NCBI GenBank assembly: GCA_015680685.1
Contig: MNCI01009622.1
Span: forward strand, 309,748-373,747
Direction of reading: 5' to 3'
Length of the DNA: 64,000 nucleotides
Source of the DNA: Gnetum montanum
Lineage: Eukaryota; Streptophyta; Gnetopsida; Gnetales; Gnetaceae
Made by a program: the position numbers and the translations under genes. Of this stretch, positions 1-11,893 are shown one piece after another. How positions within the stretch are numbered: position 1 is the stretch's first letter; the number at the start of each line of letters is the position of its first letter. The notes beneath the pieces are model-generated. The model had not been told where the DNA came from. It worked only from the letters and a program-made list of their open reading frames with translations, and searched no databases.

Positions 1-735
1 AGTTCCAAGCCAAGAGAGACCATAGAAATTTATGGATGCGTGGGTGATGTGGACTCATTGCCTATTATATCAAAAGAACCATACCTTAGTATCAACATCA
101 TAACTTAAAGGTAAAAACCAAACATTAGCAATCAATGGAATACAGTTCATACCATCTTCGGAGCACTTATTAAGTGACGAATCAAACAAAGTAATCAAAC
201 ATACAAAGAAATAAAAAATTATAAACAATGTTGTAAAACAAAAACAAGAAAAGTTAAAAAGAAATTTGTAAAATAGAAATTTAAAAAGAACTGAGGGCCT
301 CCAATGATTAGCATAGGTGGCTGTCTCCCCCATGACTAAATTGGAAGGGAGAGATCTGAAATAGTGAGCAAGACTATCCTTTCTCAAATGTGCTATGTGC
401 ATAGACCATTCTAGGTTCATGATAAGGGTTGGTTGGTTGCACAAAGACTAGTATTCTCCTATCGAAGTACTCATTTGGATTTCCAAGGGTTTCCAACTTC
501 CCTTGATTGGTGGTTTTAGATTAACGATTGGAAGTTGATGACACTCTAGCTCCAATGCATCTATGCTTTCTTCGTGGGCACAAGTTGGTCCCCCAACTAG
601 TTCCATGCATATTGGTGGGTTTCTCTCTTGATTAGCTATCAACCATTAGGTGTTCTCTTGTTATGTGATTGCTACATACAAGCACTTTTGTATGTTAACT
701 ACCTGGGCACACCGGTTGCATGCAGGAGATGTTGA
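1..735 (-). other. 3' non-coding domain of element C
   Basis: This stretch aligns with element A positions about 37580-38200, in inverted orientation. Shared blocks include the segment around CATGGGGGAGA followed by CACCTATGCTAATCATT, the T-rich run after it, and the block with TATGATGTTGATACTAAGG. Both elements therefore have the same untranslated region after the protease. The open frames here (such as 70-444 and 448-642 on the minus strand) have no recognisable domain, and I do not treat them as genes. Confidence 0.6.
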
Positions 736-741
736 ACACTC

Positions 742-1233
742 CTATACGCTATCACCCTCTGTATCACTATATGTGATGCATGGAACCTTCTTCTTCTTGA
801 TCTTTCCATAAGTTTTTTCCTTAGATATTTCCAAGGAAATATCATGGATTCCTAGGCATGCGTTCATGGTACTACGCCATGTCCTTCCCGTTATTATTGG
901 GAAGTCCTTGTCATTTTTGACTTGTATCACTAGGAAATTAGCTGGGTATGACCAACCATACACAGTGGTAACGATGTCCTCCACCAATCCCAAGGGAATA
1001 GTAATGGATTGGTCAACCAGCTCTAAGCAAATATTGCTCCTCTTTAGTGGAGGTAGGTTCCAGGCTTTATACATTTCTTGCAATATCAAGTTGACTTCGG
1101 CACCTGAGTTAAGAAGAGCTTTACGTGGTTCATTCCCAGTGACTTGGAAGTAGATTAAGGCACTTCCAGGATCAGAAAATTTTTTGGGAAGGTGACCCAC
1201 ATTTATCCAGTTAGTGACGGTATGTGTTAACAT
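742..1233 (-). pseudogene. Retropepsin-like domain of element C, active-site Asp replaced
   Basis: An open stretch of 163 codons contains a retroviral-type aspartic protease fold of the kind found between gag and RT in plant Ty3/gypsy elements. The active-site segment reads ALLNSGAEVNLI, where families have D-S/T-G, so the catalytic Asp is Asn here (one G-to-A change). The later ITGRTW stretch matches the hydrophobic-G-R segment near the end of such domains. The homologous copy in element A (37149-37577) keeps LDSGSEVNLI, so this is a loss in C and not a family feature. It would be inactive even if translated. Confidence 0.75.
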
Positions 1234-1827
1234 AACTGTGTGTGTTGAGCTCTGTTGTTAGTTTGAAGGGAGCTCCAAAGCCTTATTTGATGGAGGAATG
1301 TTTGGGGGCTCAACCGCTTGTGGTTGTGATAGCTTGTTTGGACTATTGGTTCTAAAGAAAGGTCTTCTCCTTGTACGATTGTCAGAACTAGTAGTGGGTT
1401 GAAGGTTTACTGCTCTCGTAGCATTACATTACTGCGGTTGAGTGGGGAGTTCACCTTGCATCACTGGAGTGGGTGGAAGTGGAGCTATCGATGTAAGAGT
1501 GGTGGACAGATTTGGAGGATGGTATGCATGTGGTGTGTCTCTCCCAAGAGAAGGAGTCTTATAATACTCCTGAGCTTGGTAGTGATGTTGTGGGGTTATG
1601 AGACCGACAGAGTCATTTGGAGAGATTGGCTATTGCATGTAATATCCATATGGATCTGATTACTGGTAAGGGTATTGTTGCCTTGGCGGTGGCATCCCCC
1701 ATGACTGTGGGTATTGCCACTACTGGTGTTGCTTCATAGGTTGTGGTGGAGTTCCACTTGGATAATATGTTAATGATTGGTGGAACTACCTTGGGTTACC
1801 TTGGAGATAAGGTAACCAATAGGGTGC

Positions 1828-3763
1828 TTACCATTTGTCAAGTCTTGGGTTGAGTGCATACATCCCAGACTCTTGTAGATGTGTGATTATTGGGCAACAT
1901 ACCTTAGCATGGTTATATTGGTAAATCTCACATCCACTGTCATTTTCTGTATTGGAATCCACAACCTCTTTAGTGATAGCTAATTTACCCTTACCTTTGT
2001 TACGTTCATGGTCCAAATCCCTCTTCTTTTTCTTCTCATGATCACTACTTTGCTCCTTAGACTCCTCTACGATTTTTAAAATAGTTTCAAATCTACTATC
2101 TAAGGAGTCCCACATTTGATATACCTTAGCCGACACTTCAGTTGTTAATTTCTGAAGTGGCAAGGTTTTCCTGCTCACCAACTCTTCGAGTGGTGACTCA
2201 TCCTCCTCCTCACAGAATCTTACTCCCCTCTTTCAGAGAGAAGGATCGCAGTTGTATTCCTCCATGCTTTCTCTCTTATGTAGCTCTCCTTCTACCTTAG
2301 CTACTTGCTCCAACAATCTATGGACCTAAGTTCAGATAATCTCCCTTGGGCATATGTCCCAAGGGTTCTCTTGGTTTCATGCCTTAGCCCATCTACGAGA
2401 TGACGTAGTTGATTCCATTGTGCATAACCATGGCCCGGGCAATGATGTAGTAATGCATAATATTAGCCCATGGTAGCATCCAAGGGTTTGTGAATACCTT
2501 GCTCCCATTCTTGGATCTGCTTCTACAAGTTGGACACTTGGGAGTACGTTTGATATTTATCGTTAAACAATTCTAGCATTGTACTCCACCTTCGAATGGA
2601 TTTCGGTTCTAAGGACTGGTACTAGCTTTTTGCTTCTTTTATGAGTATCCTTGGGAACAACTTTAATTTTTGCCACTCGTTTTCAATGTTCTGCAAGGCG
2701 CATGCATCGTGAAATGCCTGTAAGTGATTCTGTGGTTCAACGTTGTATCCTCCCTCAAATCATGGGATATTATTCATGTCTAGTCTCTTGATTCAACTAT
2801 CTTTTTGGTGCCTTGTAGGTATTCTAACCAACTCCGTAATGTCTAACATGCTTCGAGTTGCAAGTAGGGGTTCATCATAGTCATCTCTCTCATGGCATCT
2901 GTGATGTCTACGTGGTTCCCTACTTTCCCTTCTTCCATGTCATGATTCCTTAGAATGCCCTCGTCCTCTCTCTCGACTCTCTCATCGAGGTTTCTCATTT
3001 TTCTTATCCTTGTCCTCATGGTTAGGTTCCTTATGACTGCATCCTGAAGTTGAAGAAGAGGGTGAATGGTGTGATGAAGGGGACGAGGAAGGAGAACCAG
3101 TGCCATGACGATGTTTCCTACCTTCCCTTCGATGATCTCAACCCTGATTGTGATGACGATTAGAATGCTTGCCCTTATCTTGTGTTTTTGTTCCCTCATT
3201 GAACACTTGGTGTTCGTGGGAATCAGAACCAGGTTTGTGAATCGTGGAGTGAAGGTTCTGATACCCTACCTCCTCACTATCTTTAGGAGGGGGAACATCA
3301 TTTTGTGGAGAACCTATTAAAATAGGTTCACCACCCCCTTAATTTCGCTTATGACAACCAAAGCATTATGGGGTCCTTTGCCATTTAATGATGTATAGTA
3401 ACTCTCCTATCGCAAGTCCCATTAACGTTGCACTTCTGTGGGATGGTAGTCCCTTGAGTTGTAATCAAGTGCAACATACTCAGTGTATAATTGTGACATG
3501 CCAATTTTTGCAAGGGCACAAAGGAGCATGTTGGGGGTTGTTCTGTCTAGAGGAAACACTATGTTACCCTCCAAGTCTCTCCAATGCATTTGTTCATCTT
3601 GATGAAAGACAAAGGTAAAGTTGGGTATATATTCATCGTGATGAATATATACCACACTGAATTGTTGAGGAACTGGTGGTTCTTGGTTATGTATGTTGTG
3701 CTGCCAACTGTCTCTAGTGTTGGTCCCAAGCGGTGAAGTGCTTTTGTGTGGAGAAGAAGACAT
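1828..3763 (-). pseudogene. Degenerate gag region of element C
   Basis: A start at 3763 (peptide beginning MSSSPHKS) opens a leader segment to about 3422. About 2330-2760 then encodes a Retrotrans_gag-like core (segments such as NHLQAFHDAC, WSTMLELFN, KPLDATMG, LVDGLRHE), with several stops. About 2181-1828 encodes a charged tail with a D/E-rich then KKKKRDLDHERNK stretch. Element B (40968-42565) has the same order, with matching segments HLQAFHDAC, WSTMLELFN and a similar charged tail. In other elements gag forms the particle that packages the RNA; this copy is broken by stops and frameshifts. Confidence 0.7.
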
Positions 3764-3890
3764 TTTTGTCTTACTCCGTGTGCTGTTTACCATTATGTTA
3801 TATTTTTGTTTGATCAACCCTAAGGGTTTATTTTAGCTCCCAACAATGTAAATGACTTCCTATGTTCTATGTAGCGCACAAACAACTAAG

Positions 3891-3908
3891 TCCCCGGCAA
3901 CGGCGCTA
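3891..3908 (-). other. Primer binding site of element C (tRNA-Asp type)
   Basis: Directly after the LTR end (minus strand) the sequence AGCGCCGTTGCCGGGGA is complementary to the 3' end of plant tRNA-Asp(GTC) apart from its first bases. This primer is typical of Tat/Athila-like Ty3/gypsy elements. Confidence 0.75.
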
Positions 3909-3909
3909 A

Positions 3910-4685
3910 TGATGAGTGGCGAGGTACCCCTACACTCAACCATATGAATATGAGTGTTACACGTGCGATCCGGTCGAACTCCAAGGACTAAGTGCTTACA
4001 TGCCTTATGGAACACTTAAGGTTAATCAATCATTGTCTTCCTAGACTTACTTGTGTTGTCACGGTTGTATGATTAAGTAAGTCTGAGGTATATGATTTTT
4101 ATGTCTTTTGTCTTTTTATCGCCTATGCTAAGAGAGGAAAGGGTGAAGAGACTAAGTAACTAACTTTCACTAACTAAGCTTTAATCTTCCTAGCATCAGT
4201 ATCTATTCCCACTTGCTGTACACACCCTAAACCAATGCAATGCTACTGGGATTACCAAATGCTGTTCGTTACTGGGTTACCAAACGTAGCACACATGCTT
4301 GAAGTGGTCGTACTGAATGCACTTAACTAGGAGTTGAGGGTTGAGAGAGATTAATTATCTAAAAAAGAATTTAAGAATTTAATCATTTAACATTAATTAA
4401 ATCCTAATTAGACTAGTCCATGCACTGCAAGGTTTATCAAAAAGTTCGTCTTTATTTCTGTACACAAATGTGTGCTTAGGTACAACTTTCTCAAATAAAG
4501 ATCCTTTCACTTTGAGACTCCTACTACAGGCACATGGAAATTATTCTATCTCTGGAATGGTAAAACTGCCAAAGTTTCGCTAAGGGTCTAGATCTAGATG
4601 GTGAAACAAGGGGAAGCCACCTCTTATTTATAGAATTGGCGACAGTCTCCTATTAAGAAGATCCTTAAATAAGATGATAAGGATC
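3910..4685 (-). repeat. 5' LTR of element C
   Basis: The LTR ends with CATCA on the minus strand (plus-strand TGATG at 3910). Its last roughly 730 bp align with the reverse complement of 39890-40614. A TATA box, TATAAATA, is at 4632-4625 on the minus strand. Upstream of it the GATATC palindromes of A are absent; instead there is a different inverted repeat (GATCCTTAT near 4685 and ATAAGGATC near 4655). The outer boundary is a guess from that inverted repeat. Confidence 0.6.
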
Positions 4686-5925
4686 ATCCCCATGATTGCC
4701 TAGATTCATGCTTACCTTTCCAAATCTATTCTTGGAAGATCATGCAAATATATAATCATAGTAGAAACTGATCATTAGTAAGAGAGTTTGATAAATTTAT
4801 TGGTTCTAAATAAGTTCTTCATTTCTTCTTAGCTTAGGTTGTAGACCTAGGGCCCTTCAATTTTTCTTTATTTGGTATTAGAGAAAACATTATTATAGAT
4901 TCTTAACAATAGATATCTCTAGTATGGTCCAAAATCATAGATTCATATCTCTAAAGGTTCCTATCTTTAATGGAGAGAATTATGAGTATTGGATAATTAA
5001 GATTTAGAAATTCTTGATTTTAAAAGATATATGGGATTTTGTTGAGAATGGATTCAAAGATATTGATTGCAAAAAATTTCAAGCCTTGGAGAAAGATAAA
5101 AGGAGTAAAGTTAACAAGCTTCACAAGAAAGATGAAAAGGCATTATTTATCATTCAATATACAATATATGTAATAATCTTTTTCAAAATTATTATACATC
5201 AAATCAACAAAGTTGCATAGAATACATTGGAGATTTCTTATAAGGAATAATCAAAAGTTCATATTGTAAAACTACAAGTATTAAGGAAATATTTTGAATC
5301 TTTGCACATGTTACATTTAAAAAATATTAATTAATATATGAGTTCATTTCAATAAGTTTGAAATGAACATGATGCTGGTGAAGAAATGCTTAAGGAAAGA
5401 CATGTTATCAAAAAGATTCTTTGAAGTGTAACCAAATGATATGATCCCATTATCGTAACTATTGAAGAAGCAAGAGATCTCAATAAAATGACCATGGTCA
5501 AACTTTTGGGAAGTCTAAAGACATCTAATCAATGATTATTGATCATGAAGATGCAATAGTAAATGAATTTTAAGCATAATTTGAAAGGATGCCCAATAAA
5601 AAGCAAACATACATAGGTGAATCCTCAATCAAAGGATGTGTATATAGTCATAGCAAATTCAATGGTTATATTCATGGAAGATAAAATAAATCAAAGGAAG
5701 ATAAGCATTATATGTTTATCATATCAATTCTCACAACACTCTTGAATGTTTGTTAATAAAGAAGTAAGAAAAGAAGGATAAAGCAAAAATTATGAAAAAT
5801 TATGATTAGTAAAAGGATTTAAAAAATGATGAACAAATGTTTTACATTAAAAGGAAGAATGCTCAACTCGAGGTAGAAGATGCTAGAAACAACAATATTT
5901 GGTATGTTGATAGTAGGTGATAGTT
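4686..5925 (+). mobile_element. Ty1/copia element E: primer site and gag-protease start, truncated
   Basis: After about 180 bp that may be an LTR end, TGGTATTAGAG (4872-4882) matches the initiator-Met-tRNA primer site of copia elements (TGGTATCAGAG). From about 4950 the translation reads LKVPIFNGENYEYW, the N-terminal copia gag signature, then KDIWDFVENGF and a UBN2-like gag region with stops to about 5560. At about 5900 it reads NIWYVDSR, matching the copia WxxDSGA protease start with the Gly lost. Homology ends there and no integrase or RT follows, so the element was truncated or interrupted. The whole is a pseudogene. Confidence 0.7.
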
Positions 5926-7200
5926 GAAATGTGTTAGATCGACTATTTTCTTTATTTTTTTTTGTTATCTTGTAGCACATCTCCCTCTTTAGTATAAGTT
6001 ATTATCAACTCTACCAATATAGTATCCTCATGATAATCATGATGAATTTGCACTTTCTATGTAAAAAATTATTAGCTAAACAAAATCTCATCATCTTTTA
6101 ACATCATCATTAAATGTTGTAAACTATTTTCAAATGTTATGTGTAAGGATAAATAAAGTATAGTAAATATATTTTGATATATAATAGCAAAAAAATTTAC
6201 ATCAAAGGCCTACTGAGGTCTTAAACCAACAATATGGCCTACCGAGGCCTTAAATCGGCAACATGGTCTACTATGACCTTAACTAACACAATGGCCTACC
6301 ATGGCCTTAAACTGGTACCATGGCCCAACACAGCCTTAAAGTAGCAACATTGGTTATCTAGTAGCTTAGTTTTTACATTCTATGTTGCTTTCATGCATTA
6401 TAATGATATAACATACTTTGTTTACTTGGTTTCCTTGTCCTCTTGGAGTTGTGTTTGTAGGATGAAGCTTAACATCATGGTAGTAAGTCATCACGCAATC
6501 TTGATGTGCAAAATTTGGTGATTTTATCCTATTTTAATGAGTTCTTGTGCCCTTTACCCTTCCTCTAGAACCACTCCTTGAGCCCAATCCCATAACCTCA
6601 TTACAACCTCCCATGCCTTGGAAAACAATGTTGATCTATGTTCGCCACTCATGCACTATAGCCATACATTCACCATACTCCAACTTCAAGTCCACTTAAA
6701 TGTAACACACTTTATTCAATGGGAAAGGACTAAGTCCACTAGACATAACACATCTTGTTTGGTGGAAAGACCATTAAGTCCATCAAGTGTAACACACCTC
6801 ACTTTGATGGGAAAACCAAGTCTGTTGAGTATAACACAACTCATTCAATAGGAAAACTATGTTAAACTGGCCTTGGAAGCAAAACCCAATGAAGATTTCA
6901 CTCCATAAAAAAAGAGAAGGAGAAGAAAATTGCCAAGGAACCAAATGACCAATGAAGCCTCAAAGCCCAATAGTTGAAGAAATTTTGGAGTGAAGTGATT
7001 GGACCCTCAAATGCATTTTCTAAGTAACCAACACTTCAAAATAATCATCATCATGCTATAGCCATAATGAAAACACTTGGAATGCATTGTTAGCCTCAAA
7101 GACCATCTCCCTAATTACCATGACCATTTCTCCATCATAGCCTAATCCCATCATTAGAAGCACTCTTCAGCATGGTTCAACATGACTAAATCAAGTGTGG
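5926..7200. other. Unassigned AT-rich DNA with a short tandem array
   Basis: Apart from the 29-bp tandem array at 6207-6350 I see no domain, RNA gene or LTR here. The frames are short and end in frequent stops. It may be decayed LTR or spacer DNA between element E and the repeats that follow. Confidence 0.4.
6207..6350. repeat. Tandem array, about 29 bp x 5
   Basis: Units built on ATGGCCTACCGAGGCCTTAA begin at about 6207, 6236, 6265, 6293 and 6322, so spacing is 28-29 bp. Copies differ at several positions, mostly transitions. Each unit holds a partly palindromic GGCC-TACC-GAGGCC core. Confidence 0.8.
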
Positions 7201-7582
7201 AGAGAGAATGTTGATGGTGGACCTATAGTGGTGTTTTGTATTCTTTGTTGGTGCCTCTCTGGTTAATCCTCTAGATACCAACAAAAAGGGACCAATGAAA
7301 ACCACCAAGTTTGCATGTTATAACCTTTGTAACTCCATCCAATGAAACTTGAGACAAAACTTCATTGTAAATATGAAGGTTGTAACCCATGAGAGAGAAT
7401 GTTGATGGTGGACCTATAGTGGTGTTTTGTATTCTTTGTTGGTGCCTCTCTGGTTAATCCTCTAGATACCAACAAAAAGGGACCAATGAAAACCACCAAG
7501 TTTGCATGTTATAACCTTTGTAACTCCATCCAATGAAACTTGAGACAAAACTTCATTGTAAATATGAAGGTTGTAACCCATG
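7201..7582. repeat. Identical 191-bp tandem duplication
   Basis: 7201-7391 and 7392-7582 are the same sequence, each beginning AGAGAGAATGTTGATGG. I found no difference when reading them side by side, so the duplication is recent or an assembly artefact. It holds no gene; the minus-strand open frame at 7462-7656 crosses its second copy. Confidence 0.9.
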
Positions 7583-8760
7583 AGGGGTAATCTCACATAT
7601 TTCATACTTTTGGGACTAAAAAATGCCTCATAAGTGGATAAAGCCTCATTCCCCAAGTGAAAAGAGTCATTTAGTGTCTATATTTGGGCTTAGGGGGGTC
7701 AAAAATACCTTTTGGAATACCAAAAATGGTAATTTGATCGGTTTTATGGAGGGTATGTAATTTTCTATGTTGACACCTCCTTTTAGGAGGGTAAGCCAAC
7801 TAGAAGACTTTAAAACCATCCTGGAGTAGTGTAGGGGTGGTGGATCTCACCTACCCCTAGCTTGGAAGATCCTTTCCCTGGAAGACTTACCCCCAACATA
7901 GAGAGGTCAACTAGCTAGGATGCATGGGAGTGGATCCCACCTACCCCTTCTAAACATAGTAGCTAATTTGTTAGCCATTTGTAGCCAATTTGCAGCCCAA
8001 ATCATGGCCAAAACCCTATAAAAACCAAACTTTGATACCATTTCAAAGTTCCATACTTTAGCAATTCAACATCCTTGGCATTTGGCATCCAAGAGCTCTT
8101 TCTTCCTTAGTAGAAATGAAGCTTCTTGAGTCCTAATAGTGTGGAACCTCTAAAACCTATTACCCCCTATTACCTCTTTGGGATCTATGAGTTTTGGGTG
8201 TCAATGTTACCCCCCTAGGATCCCCAAATCCCAACATGGAGGACTTTGGCTATCCCAATCCTTCACATTTCTCATCCCTAGTAGTGATCCAATGTTGTAG
8301 ATCTTGAGCAATAGCAAAGGAGGTTTCAAAATATTAGATGTGACCAAGAATCTATATCATCAAGCATATTCTATATACTTCAACCAACTTGGGACCCCTA
8401 CCCAAGTGAACTCCCTTTTGCTCTACGACAGGCACTTTTGTACACATCTCTAAACTCATTCTTTATTCAAATTAAGAAAGTTAATATTTTATTTTGTGTG
8501 AAATTTCTATTCATTTTTGGTTTTATATCTACATTTTCTTTACATTTTTATACCCTCGTTTTGCATCCCCCTAAATCCCTAGGTGATCTATTGGACCATC
8601 GAGGGCACCCTCAATAACATTTTTCTTGCAAAAGCCCTAAGGATTCAAGGTTGAGGCTACTTGTGACTCAAAATTCTTAGTTTTCCAACAACTGAGATTT
8701 TCCATCGCAACAACTATCTATTCTATCATGTTGCCAAGGGTGTAATTATATCCTTGTAGA
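7583..8760 (+). other. LTR-like DNA of unknown element
   Basis: A TATA-like box (CCTATAAAAACC, about 8014-8025), followed by some 600 bp of leader-like sequence with C-rich and T-rich blocks, resembles the U3-R-U5 layout of an LTR. I cannot find its partner, its ends or a primer site, and no coding domain is visible. It separates the tandem duplication from element D and may have truncated D at its 5' side. Confidence 0.3.
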
Positions 8761-9810
8761 TTTAATGAAAAATGGGAGTAAGAGTACAATAAGTGCCACC
8801 TTACCATGCACTAGAAAGACATGTTACCCATGCCTAAAGATAGTCCTCTAGTAAGGTTGACATAGATAAAAATAAAACTCATGCACAAAATAAATTTCTA
8901 GGGGTTCCACTGGAAAGACATGTTACTCATGCCTAAAGGTAGGTGAATTCCCAAAAGTTTCAAAAATAGAATAATAATGTGCAATGAATAAAGTCCTCCC
9001 TTGGATAAAATTCCAAGTAATGATACTCACAACTGTCATAATCTTATGGTTGTGAATTTGAGAGGTAAAAAAATGCAATGTTACTGGATAGTGGTATGGA
9101 CTTAGCTTGGAGCTTGGACAAAAAGGCTAATGATTACTTTAACCACTAATAAAACACAAGAATTCATTATGCCTATGGTAAGACACCTCATGTCCCAATT
9201 TTAGCAATCCCTTCTAAGTCCATCTCATCTTACTCTATGAATAATCATAACTTATGGTTTTGTGTAGCATAGTGAAATTTTCTCAATGTGATGATACTAA
9301 CATGTTTGTTTTGTTAGATATGTATGTATTACATTTAACTCCTTGGGTGCCTACAGACACTTTGAGGTATGGTTATACAATGGAACTAAGGGTTGGAGCC
9401 TGCTTTGGGGAGGACTCACTTCTATAGTTGTTTCATCCTATACTTGGCAAGCAATTCCACATCATCATGTGCCTTCCAAAATAATGAATAACTCAATAAA
9501 AGATTCCCTAATCATCTTGAACTCCAATTGGACAATAAAACTTCATCAACAATTTCTTATCCACCCAAAATATTTCATAAACTTTCATAGCTTGATATTC
9601 CTTCTTGATGAACTTTAGATGCCTATTTTTCATAATCAAAGCATTCTATCTACTCCAAGACACTTTAGAACAGCTTACTATCTTCCTACTACATAGATTG
9701 ACTCAATTTTTCATCAAAAATCAAATGCAAAAATTTGAAATTTTTGCAGCGACATTGTTCATACAATGTATGAGGCCCTCATACATCGTCGAGACATCCA
9801 AGCCAATGCC

Positions 9811-11680
9811 ACCAAAGAAGGACCATGTGGAGAAACAAGCAAGTACTACGAGACTAACTGGCTTAACTCCTACTGAAACTATCCAAACCACTATTCAAGA
9901 GCAACAAACATGACCCAGAACCAAGCAATCCACTAATCCACAATAGTAGTTACAAGATCCACCATTGCCACCACAAGATTATTGACCATCAATGAGTCAT
10001 CTATAGTAAATTGTAGAGATTGTCAAGTCGAGGACACATGAAGGAGCTAATCTATACAAAGTGATTGATGATGAAACTAGGCCAAAAATATCAACTAATC
10101 CTACCAGTGGCCAAATTTCACTACATTTAGGAGGGAGAGAGTGGTCATAGCAGATCTTTGGGAACGTTGCATCATTCCATGTGGTGCTTAAAATTGGAGA
10201 AGGAGCCACAATTATCGTAATGCAACACTAGGACATAGCAAGAGGAGTAAAAGTAATCACTAACCATATCAAGAATCATTTAATGTACCTGTTATGTCAC
10301 TAGTAGATCTAACTAGAATCAAAGATGCACATATGTTAGTTGGTCCCTTAATGACTCCTACCGATCATGAGGACATTCTTAACAAACTTCTACAGATAGG
10401 ACAAGTCATGCAGAACCTCTTTGATATCTCTAGCAATATTACTACAATGTAGTCTAAGCTCATACCCACAAAAGGTAAACTAGTTATGGTAAAAACCACG
10501 GTAGAGCATGCAAAAAATGAAGTTCATAGACTACAAGAAGAGCCCGTGACCCTGAGGACTAAAAGAAGAGATCCCAGTCAATTTTTGGTGGCTAACCAAT
10601 AGACTTAGTTTAGAACTAAACATATCAACTACCTCATAGATCATAATATGAGGATGGAGAAAGAAAAGAAGAAAGTGACGTGGGATGCCTCAATGGCTGA
10701 AGCCCAAATGTACACACACATGAAGGCACTCACTGCATTACAAGAAGAAAACAAGCAACTCACTATAAAAAAATACCAGGTTAACCAATGTGGAAAAGAA
10801 GAAAAACATTCTTGAAGAGAGCATTAATTAGTTAAGAGAATAACTGATGAGGGTCAACTAGGATATGAGCTACCTTGGATGAGAAAATAGAACCCTCTCA
10901 ATGGAGGAGGTGCATGCAATAAAACAAAAATCAACCATAGAAATAAGCATGAAAAAATAAAGTAAAAAGGTATGAAAGGCTCAAAGAACATTTCCATGAT
11001 CAAGTGGGCATGTATAAACAAATTAATGAGAAAAAATCTAGATGGCTAAGGCTAAGATCAACTCCATATCAATGTAGAATCTAGACTAGCAGCCTATCTT
11101 GGATAGCATGGCCCATGTCCACCAAGCAAAGATTAAAAATAAAGACTTATAGATAGAACATTTACCTAAATACATGGCCTTAGCAAATCTACGATATGCT
11201 AATTTTGCCATGTTAATAGTAGGTAGACCTAGAAATGAACTTGAATAGTAGGTAGCAATAGTCTATGCCTTGTACAAGAAAGAGTTTGTGGATAGAAAAA
11301 ATGCTTTACAACAATTGCATGTGGCAAACTTTGAGTTAGAATTAGTAAAGACTAGTTGCCAAGGCCATAAGGATGTTGCAGTGAACATGACCAAAACAAT
11401 TTCTAACTATTAGGAATTAAGAACTAAGGCAAGGGCATTTGAAGAGGAATGGAGGTAGTTGGCAGCATGATACATGAAAGCAAATCAAAATTTTCTACAA
11501 CTACCATGTCAATGAGATGTATTAGCTCCATCACACATTACTCAATCAGCATGGATGGTACATAATCCACATACAAAGGAGGATAAACTTCAAGTGCTCC
11601 TAAACATATACAAATTTTAGAAGCCTAAAGACAAAGGGAAGTAGCCAATGGAAGAGCCACCACCACTGGGTACCACTTAA
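9811..11680 (+). pseudogene. Degenerate coiled-coil-like reading frame in the 3' part of element D
   Basis: Starting MPPKKDHVEKQ at 9808, one main reading frame can be followed for almost 1.9 kb across many stops and a few shifts. Its segments are rich in K, E, Q and A (for example VEHAKNEVHRLQEE, MEKEKKKVTWDASMAEAQ, MKALTALQEENKQL), as expected of a coiled coil. It lies between the shared 3' domain and the 3' LTR, where the equivalent part of A and B is much shorter. I do not recognise the family. It could be an extra 3' ORF carried by this element, or an insertion. Confidence 0.4.
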
Positions 11681-11893
11681 GCTACATTGAACTATCTCAA
11701 TTTTTGTTTTATCTTGTTTTGATATTTTGTCACACAGTTGTGTCCAAATTTTGTAAAACACCACTATGGCATTCAACATCTTGTAAATAGTCCATTAGTT
11801 ATGCCATGTCAAATCTACCACCCAATTTTGCAAGGGACTCTATACTCATTTTGTTTTAACTCAAGGATGAGTTTCCAGTCAATCGTCGAGGTA

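Larger units (their letters stand above)
1..4685 (-). mobile_element. LTR retrotransposon C (gag-protease, RT-less), 5' LTR to 3' non-coding region; rest beyond window start
   Basis: Reading on the minus strand, an LTR (about 4685 down to 3910) is followed by a tRNA-Asp type primer site, a degenerate gag region, a retropepsin-like domain and the start of a long non-coding 3' domain that runs off the window at position 1. The LTR matches the reverse complement of the 3' LTR of element A (39771-40614) from its TATA box to its CATCA end. The protease and the 3' domain (1-735) match element A at 37149-38200, and the gag matches element B. No reverse transcriptase, RNase H or integrase follows the protease in the part that is visible. 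The upper LTR boundary is uncertain because the U3 part differs from A. Many stops and frameshifts show that it is dead. Confidence 0.8.

Noticed and set aside
866-1153. Plus-strand open frame of 95 codons
   Set aside because: Antisense shadow of the element C protease on the other strand.
6207-6350. CRISPR-like array
   Set aside because: Units are contiguous with no unique spacers, and the DNA is plant nuclear: an ordinary minisatellite.
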